This document shows positions 61,945-64,000 of a stretch of 64,000 nt of DNA, in pieces. How positions within the stretch are numbered: position 1 is the first letter of the stretch; every line of letters starts with the position of its first letter. Position numbers and translations under genes: made by a program. Source of the stretch: Sphingopyxis indica (lineage in GTDB: Bacteria; Pseudomonadota; Alphaproteobacteria; Sphingomonadales; Sphingomonadaceae); assembly GCF_900188185.1 (NCBI RefSeq), contig NZ_FZPA01000009.1:124001-188000 (forward strand), written 5' to 3'. Under the pieces are notes generated by a model. That model did not search any database. It saw nothing but the letters and a program-made list of their open reading frames with translations, and was not told the DNA's origin.

Positions 61945-63567
61945 ATGTTGAAAATTGGTCGCCGTGGCATGATCGCGGGCGCTCTGGCGATGGGCGGCGC
62001 AGCATCGGCAAACGCCTCGATGTTCACGCCGGACTGGTCCTCGCTCGTCGCCGGTTGGGAAACGCCCGAGTGGTTTCGCGATGCGAAGTTCGGCATCTGG
62101 GCGCATTGGGGCCCGCAATGCCAGCCCGAAGCGGGCGACTGGTATGGCCGGCTCATGTACGTGCCCGGAAGCGATGCCTACAAGCACCACCTCGCCAACT
62201 ATGGGCATCCGGCCGATACCGGCTTCATGGAGATCATCGGCAAATGGAAGGCCGAGGCGTGGGACCCGGCCGCGCTGCTGCACCGCTACAAGCAGGTCGG
62301 CGCGAAATATTTCATGGCCATGGCAGGCCACCATGACAATTTCGATCTGTACGACAGCGCATATCATCCCTGGAATTCGACCCGGGTGGGACCCAGGCGC
62401 GACATTGTGGCCGGTTGGGAAAAGGCGGCCAGGGCCGAGGGGCTGCCTTTCGGTGTCAGCAACCATGTCAGCCATGCCTGGCACTGGTATCAGACAGCCT
62501 ATGGCTATGATCCCGAGGGGACCAGGGCGGGTGAGCGCTATGACGCCTTCAAGCTGCGCCGCGAGCAGGGGCACGGCAAATGGTGGGACGGGCTCGATCC
62601 GCAAGAACTTTATACCGGCCCCAGCTTTGTCGCTCCCGATGGAATTGCCGGCAATGATTCGATGGACGCATGGCATCAGGTGCATGATGGGCGCTGGCTG
62701 GAACATGCCGCATCGAGGAATCCGGCGTTTGTCCGGAAATGGCTCCTCCGCCAGAATGATCTGGTCGACAAATATCGACCGGACATCGTCTATTTTGATG
62801 ACACGCAAATCCCGTTCGGGACGGTCGGGTTGGAAGCCATCGCGCACTATTACAACCGCGCGGTCGAATGGCACGGCAGCCCCGATGTCGTCCTGACGTC
62901 GAAGCTGCTGACCGACTATATGCAGGGCGGGCTGATGAACGATGTCGAGCGCGGTTTTTCGCCGGTGATGCGCGATCAGCCTTGGCAAACCTGCACCTGT
63001 ATCGGCGATTGGCACTACAACCGGGCCCGCTACGACCACAAATATTATGTCCCGGCGCAAAAAGTCATTCAGCGCCTTTGCGACATCGTGTCGAAGAACG
63101 GAAATCTTCTCCTGTCGGTCCCGCTTCGGGGCGACGGCACGCTCGATAGCGAGGAGGAAAGGATTCTTGACGACATCGCGGCCTGGCTGCGCGTCAACGG
63201 CGACGCCGCGATTTTCGGCAGCCGTCCCTGGCGGATGTTCGGCGAAGGGCCGACCGATCTGCCCGGCGGCAAGATGGAGGAAGACAAGGCGAGCGACTTT
63301 ACCGAACAGGACGTGCGCTTCACCGTCAAGGACGGCGCGCTTTACACGGTTCTGATGCTCTGGCCCAAGAGCACGCTGCGCATCGCGTCATTGGGACGCC
63401 GTGCCCTGGGCGGCGCGTCGATCGCCAAGGCTGAAGTGGTGGGCGGCGGCAAGCTCGCCTGGAAACAGGAGGACGACGCGCTGGTGCTGACGCTGCCGCC
63501 CGCAAAGCCGGGCCAGATGGTTCCGGTCGTCCGGTTGCACGGGGCGGGGCTGGTCGGCGGGACCTGA
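61945..63567 (+). CDS. GH29 alpha-L-fucosidase
   Basis: A 540-residue fucosidase with a twin-arginine signal (GRRGMIAGALAMGGAAS). GH29 stretches: FGIWAHWGPQC, YFMAMAGHHDNF, GVSNHVSH, and the nucleophile Asp in IVYFDDTQ (D285). A small C-terminal beta domain follows. It would remove fucose from fucosyl-galactosyl side chains of xyloglucan. Divergent from the acetylesterase and convergent with GH27. Confidence 0.86.
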   Translation: MLKIGRRGMIAGALAMGGAASANASMFTPDWSSLVAGWETPEWFRDAKFGIWAHWGPQCQPEAGDWYGRLMYVPGSDAYKHHLANYGHPADTGFMEIIGKWKAEAWDPAALLHRYKQVGAKYFMAMAGHHDNFDLYDSAYHPWNSTRVGPRRDIVAGWEKAARAEGLPFGVSNHVSHAWHWYQTAYGYDPEGTRAGERYDAFKLRREQGHGKWWDGLDPQELYTGPSFVAPDGIAGNDSMDAWHQVHDGRWLEHAASRNPAFVRKWLLRQNDLVDKYRPDIVYFDDTQIPFGTVGLEAIAHYYNRAVEWHGSPDVVLTSKLLTDYMQGGLMNDVERGFSPVMRDQPWQTCTCIGDWHYNRARYDHKYYVPAQKVIQRLCDIVSKNGNLLLSVPLRGDGTLDSEEERILDDIAAWLRVNGDAAIFGSRPWRMFGEGPTDLPGGKMEEDKASDFTEQDVRFTVKDGALYTVLMLWPKSTLRIASLGRRALGGASIAKAEVVGGGKLAWKQEDDALVLTLPPAKPGQMVPVVRLHGAGLVGGT

Positions 63568-63585
63568 TCTCGGACCCGCGTCCCC

Positions 63586-64000
63586 TCACGCGTCGCGAAG
63601 GCGGAGCAGCGCCGAGCCGTGCGGGGGGAGGGGACGCACCAATCGGCGGGTAAGCGTTTCCTGGTCGGTACCCGTCCAAAGGTCGCGAACCCGGACCGCG
63701 CCCTTCACGCCCAGGTCCGGCAAGGCGATACTCACCTCGCGCGGGCTGTCGCCGATGTTGAACAACGCGACATAGCGGTCGTCTCCCGATGCCGTCCGCG
63801 CCGACCAGATGCGCGCATCCTGCCCCGCCTGATGGGGCCGGTTTTCGCGCGAGGACTGATTGACCGCAATCACCTCCTTGTTGGTCAAAAGGGTCAGCGT
63901 CTTGCTGTCCAGATGGCGAAGGTCGCCGCCCATGATCAGGGGAGACCGCGCGATCGACCAGAGCGTCATCAGCGTCTGCTGCTCGTCGGGGGTGAACCGG
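63586..64000 (-). CDS. GH27 alpha-galactosidase, C-terminal part (runs off the window)
   Basis: The frame is open to the right edge, leaving the last 137 codons of a GH27 enzyme: the end of the barrel (LWSIARSPLIMGGDL, LTLLTNKEVIAVNQ) and the C-terminal beta domain (VALFNIGDSPREV, VRDLWTG). The active-site aspartates lie off the edge. GH27 enzymes release alpha-galactose or beta-L-arabinopyranose. The stop is 18 bases from the convergent GH29 stop. Confidence 0.85.
   Translation of the reverse strand, partial: RFTPDEQQTLMTLWSIARSPLIMGGDLRHLDSKTLTLLTNKEVIAVNQSSRENRPHQAGQDARIWSARTASGDDRYVALFNIGDSPREVSIALPDLGVKGAVRVRDLWTGTDQETLTRRLVRPLPPHGSALLRLRDA

Overview
The window is a high-GC stretch dense with TonB-dependent receptors, glycoside hydrolases and flavin-dependent halogenase-like proteins. 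This suits a sphingomonad (Sphingopyxis, Sphingomonas or Novosphingobium type). The xylose genes resemble those of Caulobacter crescentus, and the mannonate dehydratase resembles the Novosphingobium ManD enzyme. Nothing points to a plasmid or phage. I see no rRNA, tRNA, CRISPR array or transposase.

Region 1 (1-11.2 kb) concerns amino acids and peptides. A plus-strand run of overlapping genes encodes a partial membrane serine hydrolase, an enolase-superfamily racemase/epimerase (dgcA-like), a TonB receptor with its own promoter and dyad, a DgcN-type DUF1611 protein, a YkvI-like transporter, a periplasmic serine hydrolase and a lipoprotein M19 dipeptidase. I read it as uptake and breakdown of D-glutamate-containing or muropeptide-like peptides. 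It converges, across a hairpin-rich repeat, on a leucine-dehydrogenase-type gene plus a small ACT protein, divergent from an Lrp/AsnC regulator.

Region 2 (11.3-34 kb) is a xylan and glucuronoxylan locus. It has a JmjC/cupin-like protein, GH5, a two-domain binding protein, GH43, the Weimberg xylose pathway (xylX-xylA-xylB-xylC, with xylD beside a LacI regulator), an acetylesterase, GH67 alpha-glucuronidase, GH3, mannonate dehydratase, a hexuronate-type transporter and GH10 xylanase. Region 3 (34-46.9 kb) holds a large TonB receptor, four halogenase-family genes, a second JmjC-like gene and a sugar porter. Region 4 (47-64 kb) is a xyloglucan-type locus: GH39, GH2, an unknown secreted protein, another halogenase, another large TonB receptor, GH74, an acetylesterase, GH29 and the end of GH27.

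A 14-bp palindrome close to TGGTAGCGCTACCA lies upstream of nearly every transcription unit from 11.3 to 61.9 kb. It appears to tie regions 2-4 into one LacI-type regulon; the only LacI gene in view is the one beside xylD. Enzymes cut polymers outside the cell or in the periplasm, TonB receptors import oligomers, the porters bring in sugars, and the Weimberg and mannonate routes feed central metabolism. The halogenase and JmjC-like proteins are the unexplained part. Palindromic REP-type elements of several families fill the convergent gaps, most strikingly four different ones in a row at 34.0-34.4 kb.
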